Assembly (NCBI GenBank): GCA_934184665.1
Contig: CAKPSX010000006.1
Coordinates: 1-59,239, forward strand
Origin: an uncultured Clostridia bacterium
Lineage (GTDB): Bacteria; Bacillota; Clostridia; TANB77; CAG-508
Direction of reading: 5' to 3'
Length of the DNA: 59,239 bases
Shown here: positions 58,722 through 59,239 of the stretch, in pieces
Numbering within the stretch: the stretch's first letter is position 1
Layout: each line of letters opens with the position of its first letter
The notes under the pieces: model-generated
Told to the model about the DNA's origin: nothing
Seen by the model: the letters and a program-made list of their open reading frames with translations, nothing else
The model's database searches: none
Position numbers and translations under genes: made by a program

Positions 58722-59239
58722 TTATTTGATGAATAAGCTGCAGCGTAACCCGATGTCATTATCAATGAAGTTAGGGGTATGATAGTAGCGATAAGACGCA
58801 GTTACCTGGTAACCATTACCACTGAAAAAGCCACTACGATAAGTTCTTCCATAGTTTGCTTTTAAAATGTAGGACTCAAGTGTCCATTCTGACATATTAC
58901 CTGCTAAATCAAAAATATTGTTCGCATTTGTTCCTTCATATGCTCCACTTGGGATTATAATATTACTATTTGACGCCTTTGTTGCTGTGCTCTTTGATGT
59001 GTTTGTATAATATGTGAAACTATTATTAATGTAATTTCCCCAACTTGTTGAATCAGAGGCTATTTCTGCATATGTCTTCTCTCCTATATCAATTAACCAC
59101 TTTAATGTCTCATCCCACTGTATTCCCCATATCATCTGCGCTCCTGCACTTGTTCCTGATAACTTTCTTGCTTTTTTCCACATTGTATACCATGTTTGGT
59201 TATTTATATCTGTGTTTATTCTTTTAACAACAGGCGTTG
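58722..59239 (-). CDS. 3' part of a surface protein with formylglycine-enzyme (C-type-lectin-like) fold
   Basis: The frame is open to the right edge, so the N-terminus is missing. About 172 residues are visible, with the SUMF1/FGE-fold pattern: GTSAGAQMIWGIQWDETLKW, then NNIFDLAGNMSEWTLES, then YRSGFF, and a closing IGLRCSLFIK. The last 45 codons before the stop are visibly GC-richer and rich in NNY codons (TAC, TAT, CAT, AAC, TTC, ATT, GAT, GAC). That is the look of the variable region of a diversity-generating retroelement target. No reverse transcriptase or template repeat is in the window. Confidence 0.8.
   Translation of the reverse strand, partial: TPVVKRINTDINNQTWYTMWKKARKLSGTSAGAQMIWGIQWDETLKWLIDIGEKTYAEIASDSTSWGNYINNSFTYYTNTSKSTATKASNSNIIIPSGAYEGTNANNIFDLAGNMSEWTLESYILKANYGRTYRSGFFSGNGYQVTASYRYYHTPNFIDNDIGLRCSLFIK

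Overview
The window is very AT-rich, with many closely packed minus-strand operons and AGGAGG-type ribosome binding sites. It carries spoVT behind a forespore-type promoter, a GntR/YtrB-type ABC operon, a Thr T-box, tmRNA and TagD/TagF/Wzm/Wzt-type wall-polymer genes. This points to an endospore-forming, low-GC Firmicute of the class Clostridia, probably an uncultured gut lineage; I cannot name a genus.

Positions 1-35100 are a wall or capsule polysaccharide super-locus read right to left in four transcripts. Operon A (35060 to 27125) has three GT4 and three GT2 glycosyltransferases and a Wzy/ligase-type polymerase. Operon B (26942 to 21766) encodes a 1435-aa secreted autolysin with six ricin-like repeats, a glucosaminidase domain and two SH3 domains, followed by a membrane-anchored cadherin-like sandwich protein. 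Operon C (21540 to 14608) is the most unusual part. It encodes a TagD cytidylyltransferase fused to a Gfo/Idh oxidoreductase, a signal peptidase I that seems to start at AUA, an LtaS/sulfatase-fold membrane protein, a YidC/Oxa1 insertase fused to a CDP-glycerol phosphotransferase domain, a small membrane protein and a class V aminotransferase. It reads like a complete but undescribed route for making and exporting an aminated polyol-phosphate polymer. Operon D (14414 to 407) has Wzt, a GT2-GT4 fusion, Wzm, WecE-type transaminase, two polytopic membrane proteins, an ATP-grasp ligase, a GtrB-like polyprenyl-phosphate glycosyltransferase, an NAD epimerase, two half-size SMR-type flippase candidates, RfbA and RfbB. 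Together these suggest a dTDP-Fuc4N-containing, ABC-exported polymer with lipid-linked side-group decoration.

Positions 35170-37690 are a compact island of visibly different, GC-richer base and codon use. It holds a protein made of four RNA-polymerase alpha-CTD-like repeats, a 259-aa protein I do not recognise and a 70-aa protein. The first two have matching promoter-proximal GCAAATGC elements and are probably co-regulated.

Positions 37700-41590 are a polyamine-linked membrane module (SpeD, membrane-fused spermidine synthase, two DUF350 and two DUF4178 proteins). It is followed by a dinD remnant, ssrA, an unsecreted M23 endolysin-like gene with a coupled 31-codon gene, spoVT, an M14 peptidase, csaA, a HAM1-type pyrophosphatase, a deleted O-acetyltransferase remnant, a PAP2 phosphatase, a GntR/ABC operon, a TPR protein, feoB, T-box-thrS, an LPKAG-anchored protein, ychF, a DUF378 gene, tRNA-Gln(CUG) and a DUF4143 ATPase preceded by three 23-bp-spaced repeats. 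The right edge holds the 3' part of a formylglycine-enzyme-fold gene. Its last codons look like a diversity-generating-retroelement variable region.
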